Notes under the pieces: generated by a model
Databases searched by the model: none
The model's input: only the letters and a program-made list of their open reading frames with translations
What the model was told of the DNA's origin: nothing
Shown here: in pieces, positions 33,574-42,816 of the stretch
How positions within the stretch are numbered: position 1 is the first letter of the stretch
Layout: each line of letters starts with the position of its first letter
Source: an uncultured Desulfovibrionaceae bacterium
Lineage (GTDB): Bacteria; Desulfobacterota; Desulfovibrionia; Desulfovibrionales; Desulfovibrionaceae
Direction of reading: 5' to 3'
Assembly (NCBI GenBank): GCA_944324045.1
Contig: CALUUT010000022.1
Location: forward strand, 39,866 to 103,865
DNA length: 64,000 bases
Translations under genes and position numbers: made by a program

Positions 33574-34131
33574 ATGCAGACAAAAAAGATAGGTACAAAA
33601 TTTGCCGCGTCGCGTTTTCAGAGAATATTTTTAGTAGGCGGTCGCGGCGCGGGCAAGACCACGGTTGGAAAAGCGCTGGCTTGCGCCCTTGACTGGCGCT
33701 GTGTGGATACGGATATCCTTGTGGAAGAGTCTGCGGGCATGTCCATCGCCTGTTTGGTGGAAAAAAGCGGCTGGGAACATTTCAGGGAAAGGGAAAATGC
33801 GGCCCTGGAACACGTTTGCCGTATGGATCAGGTGGTTGTTTCCACTGGCGGCGGCATTGTGGTGAAGCCTGAAAACAGGGAGCGACTGCGCTGTTCCGGA
33901 CTGGTCGTGTGGCTGAATGCGGACGCCAAGATTCTGGCTTCACGCATAGGCGCCCGGGAAGGCTGGAGTTCAAGACCTTCTCTGACCGGCGCGTCTCCGG
34001 CTGAAGAAATGGCCCTGGTCCTTGCGCAACGCGAGCCGCTATACAGGGATGTTGCGACGCTTGTACTGGATGCGGCGCTTCCGGTAGCGGAACTTGTTGA
34101 CATGATAGGGAGCTATGGTGGGGAATCATGA
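33574..34131 (+). CDS. aroK: Shikimate kinase
   Basis: The 185-residue kinase phosphorylates shikimate in the chorismate pathway. The P-loop is GGRGAGKTT (residues about 22-30), followed by DTDILVEESAGMSI, the substrate-binding FRERENAALE and the Walker B-like VVSTGGGIVV, then the lid region with SSRPSLTG. The first 15 residues are an extra basic extension. Start chosen at the ATG preceded by AAGGA. It overlaps aroC by 4 bases, so two successive-pathway enzymes are translated together. Confidence 0.9.
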   Translation: MQTKKIGTKFAASRFQRIFLVGGRGAGKTTVGKALACALDWRCVDTDILVEESAGMSIACLVEKSGWEHFRERENAALEHVCRMDQVVVSTGGGIVVKPENRERLRCSGLVVWLNADAKILASRIGAREGWSSRPSLTGASPAEEMALVLAQREPLYRDVATLVLDAALPVAELVDMIGSYGGES

Positions 34132-35195
34132 ACGGCAGCACATTCGGAAATATATTTCGGTTGACGACATTTGGCGAATCGCATGGTCCGGCTCTGGGCG
34201 GCGTTATTGACGGTTGCCCTGCGGGGCTTGCCATATCCGAGGCCGCCATACAAAAAGAGCTTGACGCGCGCCGTCCCGGACGCGACGGACTGGACGGGCT
34301 TGCTTCAACGGCGCGTCGCGAGCCGGATGTGGCAAAGATTTTATCCGGTGTTTTTGAGGGGGTAAGCACAGGCGCGCCCATTGGATTCTGCATTGAAAAC
34401 ACAAGCCAGCGTTCCACGGATTATGCGCCGCTTGCCCATGTGTTTCGTCCGGGCCATGCCGACATATCCTGGCATATGAAGTATGACGGTCATCGCGATT
34501 ATCGCGGAGGCGGGCGCGCGTCGGCGCGTGAAACCGTGTCGCGGGTCGTTGGCGGCGCGATAGCCCAGCAGTTGCTGGCGGTTCATGGCGTGCGTTTGCA
34601 GGCTTTTACCGTGGAGCTTGGCGGCATCCCAGTCAGGCCGCCTTTTATGGTTGCAGAGGAAACGCTGCCGTTTTTTGCGCCAAATGAAGATATTCTTCCC
34701 GAATGGGAAGAAACCGTGCGGGCGGCGCGCGCCGCCGGCGACACCCTTGGCGGCGTTGTGCAGGTAGAGGCCTACGGGGTTCCCTGCGGGTTGGGCGAGC
34801 CGGTGTTCGGCAAGCTTGACGCCATGATCGCCGGGGCGTTTATGGGCGTGGGAGCGGTCAAGGGCGTGGAGATTGGGGCCGGGTTTGCAGCGGCGCGCAT
34901 GACCGGAAGCAGAAATAATGATCCGCTTACGCCCAAGGGGTTCGCCTCGAACAATGCCGGCGGAATTTTAGGCGGCGTGTCCACCGGAGCGCCTATTGTG
35001 GCGCGCGCCGCGATCAAACCCATTCCGTCGATAGCCTTGCCGCAGGAGACCATAGATGAAAACGGAGAAGCCTGTACAATTTCCATAGGCGGCCGCCATG
35101 ACTGTTCGGCCATTCCGCGAGTGGTGCCTGTTTTAAAGGCCATGCTTGCGCTTGTTTTGGCGGACGCCCTTTTGATGCAAAAGCGTATGGCATGA
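34128..35195 (+). CDS. aroC: Chorismate synthase
   Basis: AroC converts EPSP to chorismate using reduced FMN. The 355-residue length is typical. The signature segments are present: GESHGPALGGVIDGCP near the start, RPGHADISWHMKYDGHRDYRGGGRASARET in the centre (here noted as positions about 105-135) and GGRHDCSAIPRVVPV at the end. It is joined to aroK by an ATGA overlap. The cofactor must be supplied by another flavin reductase, since no reductase domain is fused. Confidence 0.95.
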   Translation: MNGSTFGNIFRLTTFGESHGPALGGVIDGCPAGLAISEAAIQKELDARRPGRDGLDGLASTARREPDVAKILSGVFEGVSTGAPIGFCIENTSQRSTDYAPLAHVFRPGHADISWHMKYDGHRDYRGGGRASARETVSRVVGGAIAQQLLAVHGVRLQAFTVELGGIPVRPPFMVAEETLPFFAPNEDILPEWEETVRAARAAGDTLGGVVQVEAYGVPCGLGEPVFGKLDAMIAGAFMGVGAVKGVEIGAGFAAARMTGSRNNDPLTPKGFASNNAGGILGGVSTGAPIVARAAIKPIPSIALPQETIDENGEACTISIGGRHDCSAIPRVVPVLKAMLALVLADALLMQKRMA

Positions 35196-35263
35196 CAGGG
35201 GAGCTGGAGCGTTCTGTTTTTGAACGATGTTCTGGTTCTCAGGCAATATTTTGATTGGCGCGC

Positions 35264-37531
35264 ATGGAAGATGGAATGGAACAAAAGTCTCTTTTATCGC
35301 TTGATCCGCGGTCAACGGAAAAATTGGAAGGGACGCTTGAGCGCGTGGTCTTTCATAATGAGGAAAACGGGTACACGGTTTTTCGGGTAAAGACGCGCAA
35401 GGGCGATTCTGTGGCTGTGATTGGCCATATGGCGGGGCCGCAGCCTGGAGTTGCTGTGCGCATGGTCGGGCGGTATGTGGAGAATGCGAAATGGGGCCGG
35501 CAGTTTCAGATGGAAAGTTATGAGACCATGTTGCCGGCCACCACGGAAGGCATCCGCAATTATCTGGCGTCCGGCTTGATCAAGGGCGTGCGCGGGCGCA
35601 TGGCCCAGCGCATTGTGGACAAGTTCGGCGAAGACACCTTGCGGATTCTGGATGAAGAGCCGCAAAAACTGGCGAGCGTGCAGGGCATCAGCGCCAAGAC
35701 GGCGGAGAGCATCCGCAAATGCTGGGTTGAGCACAGATGTATCCGTGATCTTATCATGTTTCTGCAGCCGCATGGCGTGAGCACATCCTATGCGGTACGG
35801 ATATTTAAACATTACGGCGCTCGTTCTCTGGACGTGGTGCGGGAGAATCCATACAGACTGGCCATGGATATCCACGGCATCGGTTTTCTGACGGCGGACG
35901 CCGTCGCTCGAAAACTGGGTTTTTCATCTGAAAGCGATCTGCGCGCGGAAGCCGCCATTCTTTATATGCTGCGCCAGCTTTCTGAAGAAGGTCATGTTTT
36001 TTATCCCAAGGACAGCCTGATTTCCCTGGTCGAGAGCCGTCTTGAGGTTCCGCAGGCCAATGCCGGGCGAGCTCTTTTGGCCCTTGAGACTGAAGAGCGC
36101 GTGGCGCTTGAAAATCTGGATGGACAGGACGCCGTATATCTAAGTCGTTACCATCATTATGAGTCGTCCATTTCAAGCTATCTGGTGCGTATTATGCGCT
36201 CCCCGAAATCCGTGCGTTTTGCATCCCCTGACAAAATAGTGGACGAAGTGATCGCGAGTCTGGACATGGCGCTTGCCAACGAGCAGGAGCGCGCCATACG
36301 GACCAGCGCCAGGGAAAAAGTCATGGTTCTGACCGGTGGGCCCGGCACGGGCAAGACCACGATTATCAATGCCATCATCAGGGTTTTCGCCACGGCGAAC
36401 GCCCGGATTCTTCTGGCTGCCCCAACAGGCCGGGCCGCAAAGAGAATGAGCGAAACATCAGGCAGAGAGGCGAAGACCATTCACCGGCTTTTGGAATACA
36501 ATCCGCGCGAGGACGGATTTGCCCGCAATGAGGATACGCCTCTTGCCTGCGGTCTTTTGATTGTTGATGAAGCATCCATGATGGACACCATGCTCATGTA
36601 TCATTTGCTCAAAGCCGTGCCGCTTGGGGCGACCGTCATTTTTGTGGGCGATGTGAACCAGCTGCCGTCAGTGGGGCCGGGCAATGTGCTTAACGACGTC
36701 ATTTGTTCCGGCGTGGTTCCGGTGGTCACCTTGACGGAAATATTCCGCCAGGCGGGCGAGAGCGAGATCGTCTGCAATGCCCATATGATTAATCGCGGCG
36801 AGGTGCCTTATCTTGAGTCGTCCAGGAACCGGCTTTCGGATTTTTATTTTATTCGGCAGGAAGACCCGGAGCGCGTAGCGGATATGATTGTGGATTTGGT
36901 GCGCAGTCATATTCCGCGCCGGTTCGGGTTTCATCCCGTGGACGACATTCAGGTGCTGACCCCCATGCATAAGGGGACTGTGGGTGCGGCCAATCTGAAC
37001 GTCCGCCTGCAGCAGGCGCTTAATGGGCATACGGTTGCGGTGCGGCGCGGGGAGCGTCGGTTTTGCCTTGACGACAAAGTGATGCAGATTCGAAATAACT
37101 ATGAGAAAGATGTGTTCAATGGCGATATAGGCCGTATCTGCCGAATTGACGATGAAGAAAGAGAAATAACGGTGTGCTTTGATGACCGGCATGTTGCGTA
37201 TGCCTATGAGGAGCTTGACGAAATCGTGCCGGCCTATGCCATTTCAGTGCATAAGTCGCAAGGCTCCGAATATCCGGCGGTGGTCATGCCTGTCGTGACG
37301 CAGCATTATGTGCTTTTGCAGCGCAATTTGCTGTATACCGGCATAACGCGCGGCAAGAAGCTTGTCGTTCTTGTGGGCACGGATAAAGCTTTGCATATGG
37401 CTGTGGCGAACAATAAAATGCGTAAGCGTTTTACATGGCTTGCGCAAAGGCTCGCAAAGGGTCTGGGCATGGCCATGCCTGAAAAAGGCGCAATGCAAAC
37501 AGAGAAAGAGCGGATTGAAGGCGATGGCTGA
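35264..37531 (+). CDS. recD2: RecD2-type DNA helicase
   Basis: The 755-residue protein is a RecD2 (YrrC) 5'-3' helicase that works without RecBC. An N-terminal OB-like domain (about residues 20-95) and helix-hairpin-helix motifs (SVQGISAKTAESI and DIHGIGFLTADAVARKLG) precede the helicase core. Core motifs: Walker A LTGGPGTGKTT, Ia AAPTGRAAKRM, II VDEASMMD, III GDVNQLPSVGPG, and C-terminal VHKSQGSEYP and TGITRGKK. It has roles in replication-linked repair. The start is uncertain: ATG at 35264 or 35276, with only weak ribosome-binding sites. It follows aroC by 68 bases and overlaps mtaB by 8. Confidence 0.93.
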   Translation: MEDGMEQKSLLSLDPRSTEKLEGTLERVVFHNEENGYTVFRVKTRKGDSVAVIGHMAGPQPGVAVRMVGRYVENAKWGRQFQMESYETMLPATTEGIRNYLASGLIKGVRGRMAQRIVDKFGEDTLRILDEEPQKLASVQGISAKTAESIRKCWVEHRCIRDLIMFLQPHGVSTSYAVRIFKHYGARSLDVVRENPYRLAMDIHGIGFLTADAVARKLGFSSESDLRAEAAILYMLRQLSEEGHVFYPKDSLISLVESRLEVPQANAGRALLALETEERVALENLDGQDAVYLSRYHHYESSISSYLVRIMRSPKSVRFASPDKIVDEVIASLDMALANEQERAIRTSAREKVMVLTGGPGTGKTTIINAIIRVFATANARILLAAPTGRAAKRMSETSGREAKTIHRLLEYNPREDGFARNEDTPLACGLLIVDEASMMDTMLMYHLLKAVPLGATVIFVGDVNQLPSVGPGNVLNDVICSGVVPVVTLTEIFRQAGESEIVCNAHMINRGEVPYLESSRNRLSDFYFIRQEDPERVADMIVDLVRSHIPRRFGFHPVDDIQVLTPMHKGTVGAANLNVRLQQALNGHTVAVRRGERRFCLDDKVMQIRNNYEKDVFNGDIGRICRIDDEEREITVCFDDRHVAYAYEELDEIVPAYAISVHKSQGSEYPAVVMPVVTQHYVLLQRNLLYTGITRGKKLVVLVGTDKALHMAVANNKMRKRFTWLAQRLAKGLGMAMPEKGAMQTEKERIEGDG

Positions 37532-38942
37532 ATGTTTTCATATCGTGACGCTCGGATGCAAAGTGAATCAGTATGAAAGTCATGCGCTTCGGGAAGCATG
37601 GGAGAACGCCGGGGCCGTGGAAACGGCGACGCCTGCAAAGGCCGCCGTCATTTTGGTCCATTCATGCGCTGTGACCGCCAATGCGGTTGCGGATGTGCGC
37701 GCCACGGTTCGCCGGCTCCACCGGGCCGCGCCAAAGGCGCTTATATTGATCGCCGGGTGCGCGGCGCAGGTGTTTCCGGAGCAAATGGCCGCCCTTGATG
37801 GGGTTGCGGCCGTGATTCCTCAGATGTTCAAGGAACATCTGAAAGATATGTTTACCGCCCCGGAAAAGGCGCTGGGCTGGGATTTTGACCGAAAAAAGGC
37901 CGGGTGCGCGCCCCGGATTCAGGCGGCGCGTTTCAAGACGGGTTGCCCTGAAGCGGCATTGCCTGTTGCGGCGCCAGGGAAAAACCGTCCATGGCCGAAT
38001 TTTTCCATATCCGGATATGACCGGGCAAGGCCTGTGGTCAAGGTTCAGGACGGTTGCGATCATCGCTGTACATACTGCATTGTTCCGTATGCGCGCGGAG
38101 CGTCTGTGAGTCGTCCGGCGGAAGAGGCGGGCGCTGAAGTAGAAAGGCTTTTGCGTGCCGGATACAGAGAGTGCATCATAAGCGGCGTCAACTTGCGTCA
38201 ATATGGACGCGATCTTTCACCCCCTCTTGATTTTTGGGACATGCTGGAGACGCTTGAGCGTCGTTTCGTCCCGGAATGGAGCGGTCGCGCCCGTTTCAGG
38301 CTCAGCTCGCTTGAACCCGGCCAGTTGAACGAGCGCGCCCTTGCCTTTCTTGCGTCAAGCCGTATGGTGTGTCCGCATTTGCACATTTCCCTGCAAAGCG
38401 GCAGCCGTTCGGTTTTAAAACGCATGGGGCGCGGGCATTATGCGCCTGAATCCCTGTTTGCGTTCATGGCTGAACTTGCCCGCATTTGGCCCTGTTTTGC
38501 CTTGGGGGCGGATATTCTTACGGGATTCCCCGGCGAGACGGAGGCCGAATTTGAGGAAACATGCAAGATCTGCGAGCGGTTGCCCCTGACGTACGCCCAT
38601 GTGTTTCCCTTTTCAGCCCGTCCAAAAACGCCTGCGGCGCTCATGCCCGGACAGATTCCCAAAGAGGTGCGGACCTTTCGCGCCGGAGTCTTGCGGGATA
38701 TGACGCGAATAAAGGAAGAAGCGTTTTTTAGGCGCTTGCTGACCATGCCGTGCCTGGATATGGCGGTTGAGCGGCTGGATCAGGAAACGGGTCGGGCGCG
38801 TGGAGCCTGCCAGTTTTATGTGGACTGCTCTGTTGATTGCCGTGCAATGCAGACGGCGGCGCATGAGTTGCTGAAGGTGCGCCCTGTCGGCTTGGAGTCG
38901 GGCCTGGTCATGGGAGAGCCGCTACGTTGGAGTCTGAGGTAA
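37524..38942 (+). CDS. mtaB: tRNA t6A37 methylthiotransferase (MtaB type)
   Basis: The 472-residue protein is a radical SAM methylthiotransferase that turns t6A37 of tRNA into ms2t6A. The N-terminal UPF0004 domain has TLGCKVNQYES, HSCAVTANA and AGCAAQ, the three cysteines of the auxiliary cluster. The radical SAM cluster is in GCDHRCTYCIVPYARG, followed by SGVNLRQYG and TGFPGETEAEF. The TRAM domain at the end is short. There is extra sequence of about 50 residues (140-190) between the two cluster domains. GAAGG lies before the ATG; the gene overlaps recD2 by 8 bases. Confidence 0.9.
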   Translation: MAECFHIVTLGCKVNQYESHALREAWENAGAVETATPAKAAVILVHSCAVTANAVADVRATVRRLHRAAPKALILIAGCAAQVFPEQMAALDGVAAVIPQMFKEHLKDMFTAPEKALGWDFDRKKAGCAPRIQAARFKTGCPEAALPVAAPGKNRPWPNFSISGYDRARPVVKVQDGCDHRCTYCIVPYARGASVSRPAEEAGAEVERLLRAGYRECIISGVNLRQYGRDLSPPLDFWDMLETLERRFVPEWSGRARFRLSSLEPGQLNERALAFLASSRMVCPHLHISLQSGSRSVLKRMGRGHYAPESLFAFMAELARIWPCFALGADILTGFPGETEAEFEETCKICERLPLTYAHVFPFSARPKTPAALMPGQIPKEVRTFRAGVLRDMTRIKEEAFFRRLLTMPCLDMAVERLDQETGRARGACQFYVDCSVDCRAMQTAAHELLKVRPVGLESGLVMGEPLRWSLR

Positions 38943-39082
38943 AAAAATACCGTCCGGCAAGCGGCATGCCTGTGTGTTTCCCTGTTTTCTGCGAAGTTGC
39001 GAAAACTGTCCGGGTATCGTATCAGGAAAAGAGTGAGCGCTGTTGCGAAAGAACTGCATAACCGGCATATGGTGGGACAACG

Positions 39083-39964
39083 ATGTTGAAAAGCATGACC
39101 GGCTTCGGCCGTTGTTTTATTGAAAATGAGGACGCTGTGCAGACATGGGAAGTGCGCAGCGTCAACGGCCGTCATCTTGATATCAAATGGCGGTTGCCGT
39201 TGTTTGCAAGGGGCTTTGAATCCCGTCTTGAGAAAGTGGTGCGTCGCTATGCCGCCCGGGGAAGACTGGATATAACGTTGCTTTTTCAGCCGCGCGGGGC
39301 GGGCATGCTTGATGTTCGCTTCAATGAGGTCCAGGCGGAAGCCATGTTTGACCGTCTGGCGGCGTTTGCGCATACCCGGGGCGACGTGTTTGAGCCTGAT
39401 TATAACCGGCTTATGGGATTGGGTTTTCTTTGGGAAGATGGCGGCATGGAAGATGACGAGTCGCTTCCGGCCGCGCTTGAAGCCGGGCTTGCGACGGCGC
39501 TTGAGGATTGGAACCAGTCTCGAAGCCGGGAAGCAAAAGATCTGGAGCGCGACCTTAGTTCACGTTTTTTGCGTATGGAGGAGTGGGTAAGCCTTTTTGA
39601 GGAAAGAGCGCCGGATATCAAGGAAGAACGCTTTGCCGTGTTGCGTGAACGCATCAACGAGGTGCTGGCTGGCTGTGAGCTGGAACTTGCAGAAGCGCGC
39701 TTTCTTCAGGAAGTGACGTTGCTTGCCGATAAGCTGGACGTCAGTGAAGAGTTGACCCGGCTTCGTTCGCATCTTGGGCGGATGCGCGAGTTGACGCGGC
39801 AGGGAACGGATGCTGGAAGACGCCTTGATTTTACCCTGCAGGAAGCTTTCAGAGAAATAACGACATGCGGCAACAAAATTCAGGATGCACAACTATCGAG
39901 ACTGGTTGTGGATTTTAAAAATGAATTGGAAAAATGCCGTGAACAGGTGCAGAACATTGAATAA
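39083..39964 (+). CDS. yicC: YicC-family endoribonuclease-like protein
   Basis: The 293-residue protein starts with the hallmark MLKSMTGFGR and has the YicC N-terminal domain with EVRSVNGRHLDIKWRLP, and the C-terminal DUF1732 domain with VTLLADKLDVSEELTRLRSHL and GRRLDFTLQEAFREITTCGNK. YicC proteins have been linked to stationary-phase survival and RNA decay. It is the first gene of the run yicC-remA-gmk, which is conserved in many bacteria. A 140-base spacer separates it from mtaB. Confidence 0.93.
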   Translation: MLKSMTGFGRCFIENEDAVQTWEVRSVNGRHLDIKWRLPLFARGFESRLEKVVRRYAARGRLDITLLFQPRGAGMLDVRFNEVQAEAMFDRLAAFAHTRGDVFEPDYNRLMGLGFLWEDGGMEDDESLPAALEAGLATALEDWNQSRSREAKDLERDLSSRFLRMEEWVSLFEERAPDIKEERFAVLRERINEVLAGCELELAEARFLQEVTLLADKLDVSEELTRLRSHLGRMRELTRQGTDAGRRLDFTLQEAFREITTCGNKIQDAQLSRLVVDFKNELEKCREQVQNIE

Positions 39965-40035
39965 AAGAGCTTCCATACTGGCGTTTGTCCGTCTATGGCT
40001 GAAGGCGGCGGCAGTATGGAGTGAGGGACGGCATT

Positions 40036-40293
40036 ATGGCGCGTCAGCGATTGTTGGGCGTGGGGCATGGCAATTTTGTGATACCGGAGCGGGTCGTGGC
40101 GATAGTAAACCCAGCGTCTTCCCCCATGCGGCGATTGCGTGAGGATGCGCGGCTTGGCGGGCGCCTGGTGGATGCGACCCAAGGGCGCAAGACGCGCGCC
40201 ATAATTATTACAGACTCAAATCATGTGATTTTGTCGGCCATTCAGTCGGAAACGCTGACCCAGAGACTTTTGCAGGAAGGGGATGGAAAATGA
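40036..40293 (+). CDS. RemA-like protein (DUF370)
   Basis: The 85-residue protein belongs to the RemA/DUF370 family: [57 protein letters not shown]. In Bacillus RemA is a DNA-binding activator of biofilm and osmoprotection genes; the function in Gram-negative anaerobes is not known. The ATG at 40036 is preferred to an in-frame GTG at 40021. Its stop overlaps the gmk start by 4 bases, the usual order in which this family is found. Confidence 0.9.
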   Translation: MARQRLLGVGHGNFVIPERVVAIVNPASSPMRRLREDARLGGRLVDATQGRKTRAIIITDSNHVILSAIQSETLTQRLLQEGDGK

Positions 40294-41009
40294 CGGCCCA
40301 AATAGCGCGAATGGGCATTATACTTGTAATCTGCGCCCCATCGGGAGCCGGAAAAACAACGCTTATCAAAAGGCTGCTCAACGAGTTTCCTAGCTTGACG
40401 TATTCAGTGTCCTGCACCACGCGCCAGCCAAGAGAGGGAGAAGTGCATGGCGTGGATTATTATTTCATAGACAGAGAACGCTTTTTGGTCATGCGGTCTG
40501 AAAACGCCTTTGCGGAATGGGCTGAGGTGCATGGCAATTTATACGGCACGCCTCTAAACGATACTTGGGACATGCTGAACAAGGGCCAGGACGTCATTTT
40601 TGACATAGATGTGCAGGGCGCATGTCAACTTAAAGAAAGTCTGGGGGCCCTAGGCGCCTTTATTTTTATTTCTCCGCCTTCCAAGGCGGAGCTTTTGCGC
40701 CGTTTGCGGGCGCGCGGCACGGAAAGCGATGCTGCCGTCATCCGGCGGCTTAATAATGCGGAGTCGGAGTTGCGCGAAGCTCACTGGTTCGACGCGCTGA
40801 TCATCAATGATGATATTGAGCAAGCCTATGACGACTTGCGGGCTGTGTATCTGGCCGAAACCCTCGTTCCAGGCCGTCAGCGCCGTTTTGCCGATTTATT
40901 GAAAGAGTGGGAAAGCGATGTGGTGTCTCTGTCGGCTTCATTCGAGTCCAAGGCGGAAGCAGAAACAGCGGCGTCGGATGAAGCTCTCTGTTCCAAACCA
41001 CGAGATTGA
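40290..41009 (+). CDS. gmk: Guanylate kinase
   Basis: Gmk phosphorylates GMP to GDP. The P-loop is [10 protein letters not shown], followed by [21 protein letters not shown] (the GMP-binding segment), [14 protein letters not shown] and the [10 protein letters not shown] strand, then the lid Arg region LRARGTES. At 239 residues it is about 30 longer than usual, with an extra acidic/Ala-rich tail. It is coupled to the RemA-like gene and is 13 bases ahead of pyrF. Confidence 0.95.
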   Translation: MTAQIARMGIILVICAPSGAGKTTLIKRLLNEFPSLTYSVSCTTRQPREGEVHGVDYYFIDRERFLVMRSENAFAEWAEVHGNLYGTPLNDTWDMLNKGQDVIFDIDVQGACQLKESLGALGAFIFISPPSKAELLRRLRARGTESDAAVIRRLNNAESELREAHWFDALIINDDIEQAYDDLRAVYLAETLVPGRQRRFADLLKEWESDVVSLSASFESKAEAETAASDEALCSKPRD

Positions 41010-41022
41010 CTGGGGTGCGGCC

Positions 41023-41838
41023 ATGTATTCTTCCAAATTTCGTGCGGCGCTGGTTGTCGCGTTGGATTATCCCGATCCGCAACGCGCTTTTGATCTGGCC
41101 CTTCTTCTTTCAAAGGGTTTGAATCTATCTGGTTCAGGGTATGCGGCGCGTTTCCCCGCGCTGTGGGTCAAGGTCGGCCTTGAGCTTTTTACCGCTGGCG
41201 GACCGGATACGGTTTTGCGTTTGAAAGATATGGGGTTTCGTGTTTTTTTGGATATGAAGTTTCACGATATACCAAATACCGTGCGTGGCGCGGTGCGCGC
41301 CGCGACGTCCCTTGGCGTGGATATGACGAACATTCATATTTGCGGTGGCTTGCGCATGGCCGAAGCCGCTTTGCAGGGGCTGCAGGAGGGCATGGAGCGG
41401 CGTGGCGACGGGGTTTTGCCTTTGCTTCTTGGGGTGACTGTTCTGACAAGCGCCGGACCGGAAGATTTTGACGCGCTGGGCATTTTGGACCCTACGGTCT
41501 TTGTTCGCGCTGGAAAACCGTTGCCCTCGCCCGGAGATGTGGCTCTTTCCAGAGCGGCGTGCGCAAAGATATGGGGGCTGCATGGCGTGGTCTGTTCCGG
41601 GCATGAGGTTCAGGCGATCAAAGCGCGTCTTGGACGGGATTTTTTATGTCTGACGCCGGGGATTCGTCTGTCCGGCGACACAGGGCGGGATGATCAGCGA
41701 AGGGTTATGACTCCGGCTTTGGCTGTGGCCTCTGGTTCCGATTTTCTAGTTGTGGGGCGTCCCATTACTCAGGCTGAAGAGCCAGTCGCCGTGGTTGCCG
41801 GCATTCTTGAGGAAATGGGGAAAGCGGCGACGTACTAG
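41023..41838 (+). CDS. pyrF: Orotidine 5'-phosphate decarboxylase
   Basis: PyrF makes UMP from OMP. The 271-residue protein shows the substrate strand VVALDYPDP, the catalytic tetrad region FLDMKFHDIPNTV with its Lys and Asp residues, and late motifs LTPGIRLSGD and FLVVGRPITQAEEP. It is a little longer than the usual 230-240, through insertions near residues 30-45 and 165-185. ATG at 41023 follows GGGGTG; an upstream ATG at 40978 would overlap gmk. It continues the yicC-remA-gmk operon. Confidence 0.94.
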   Translation: MYSSKFRAALVVALDYPDPQRAFDLALLLSKGLNLSGSGYAARFPALWVKVGLELFTAGGPDTVLRLKDMGFRVFLDMKFHDIPNTVRGAVRAATSLGVDMTNIHICGGLRMAEAALQGLQEGMERRGDGVLPLLLGVTVLTSAGPEDFDALGILDPTVFVRAGKPLPSPGDVALSRAACAKIWGLHGVVCSGHEVQAIKARLGRDFLCLTPGIRLSGDTGRDDQRRVMTPALAVASGSDFLVVGRPITQAEEPVAVVAGILEEMGKAATY

Positions 41839-41925
41839 GGTATATGCTGAAAATACGTTTCAGAAAGAGCCATTTGGGGCAGAGCCGGTTTTCAGTGGTC
41901 GGAAAAGGGACAGGAGAGGCCAAAC

Positions 41926-42816
41926 ATGGTGCAGCAGACGCAGCAGAATGCCGAAAAAGAAACCCGTCAACGCATAAAGGGCGTTTTTTCCACTCAGGAG
42001 TTGCGCAAGGTGGGGACCGGAACCACCACGCGCAAAGTCATCCAGAAATCCTACTGGTTCGTTGAGGAAGACGAAACAGGAAAGATCACCGTGCAGCCTT
42101 TGAACGCCAATTATGTTCCTTCCGGCCCTGTGCAGGTGATTCCTCTTGAAGAGTTGATTGCCAGATTTGCGCCGGAGCCGGAATTTTATATTCAGACCGT
42201 ATATCCACGTATGCGTGAACTGGTGAAAACTGTTGCGCGTGCGGACAGATACAGGCAGCGCGGCGAGACCTACAGCGCTGAATATGAATATTCAAACGCC
42301 CTGAAGGTGGATATTGAAAATGTACGGGCGAATTTTGGCCTGGGGCTGACCTATCTTGATCGCGGCGAAAAATCCAAAGCTGAAGATATCTTTTCCAGAC
42401 TTGTGAAGCTTGAAGCGGCCTACCAGCCGGAACACAAACATTTGTTCAACGAATTCGGCATCAAGCTTCGGAAAACCAAAATGCTCGACGAGGCGTTGAG
42501 CTATTATCAGCGGGCTTTGGAATTAAGCAAGAATGATGAAAATCTGTACTGCAATCTGGCCAGAGTCTATGTGGAAAAAGGGAACAATGAAGCCGCGATT
42601 GACGCGCTTGCGAGCAGTCTTCAGATCAATCCCTCTTTTGATGCGGCTGTGAAGTTTCTCAAATGGCTTATGGAAAAAAGGCTGGTGCCGCCTGCGCGCG
42701 TAGAACAGGTGAAAAAATTGATCGCCGTTTCACAAAACAAGGCTGCGGCGAACGTGGCGGACAAACGTATTGAAACGCCTGAGAAGGCGCCGTCCGCATC
42801 TGAAACATCCGCGTGA
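41926..42816 (+). CDS. Tetratricopeptide-repeat protein
   Basis: The 296-residue protein has a basic N-terminal part (GVFSTQELRKVGTGTTTRKVIQKSYWFVEE) unlike TPRs, then several TPR units from about residue 100 to 240 (YEYSNALKVDIENVRANFGLGLTYLDRG, ALSYYQRALELSKNDENLYCNLARVYVEKGN). No signal peptide is seen, so it should be cytoplasmic. The function is unknown; TPRs usually serve protein contacts. A good ribosome-binding site (AGGAGAGG) precedes the ATG. It overlaps recJ by 4 bases, so it may be needed with that exonuclease or just share its operon. Confidence 0.8.
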   Translation: MVQQTQQNAEKETRQRIKGVFSTQELRKVGTGTTTRKVIQKSYWFVEEDETGKITVQPLNANYVPSGPVQVIPLEELIARFAPEPEFYIQTVYPRMRELVKTVARADRYRQRGETYSAEYEYSNALKVDIENVRANFGLGLTYLDRGEKSKAEDIFSRLVKLEAAYQPEHKHLFNEFGIKLRKTKMLDEALSYYQRALELSKNDENLYCNLARVYVEKGNNEAAIDALASSLQINPSFDAAVKFLKWLMEKRLVPPARVEQVKKLIAVSQNKAAANVADKRIETPEKAPSASETSA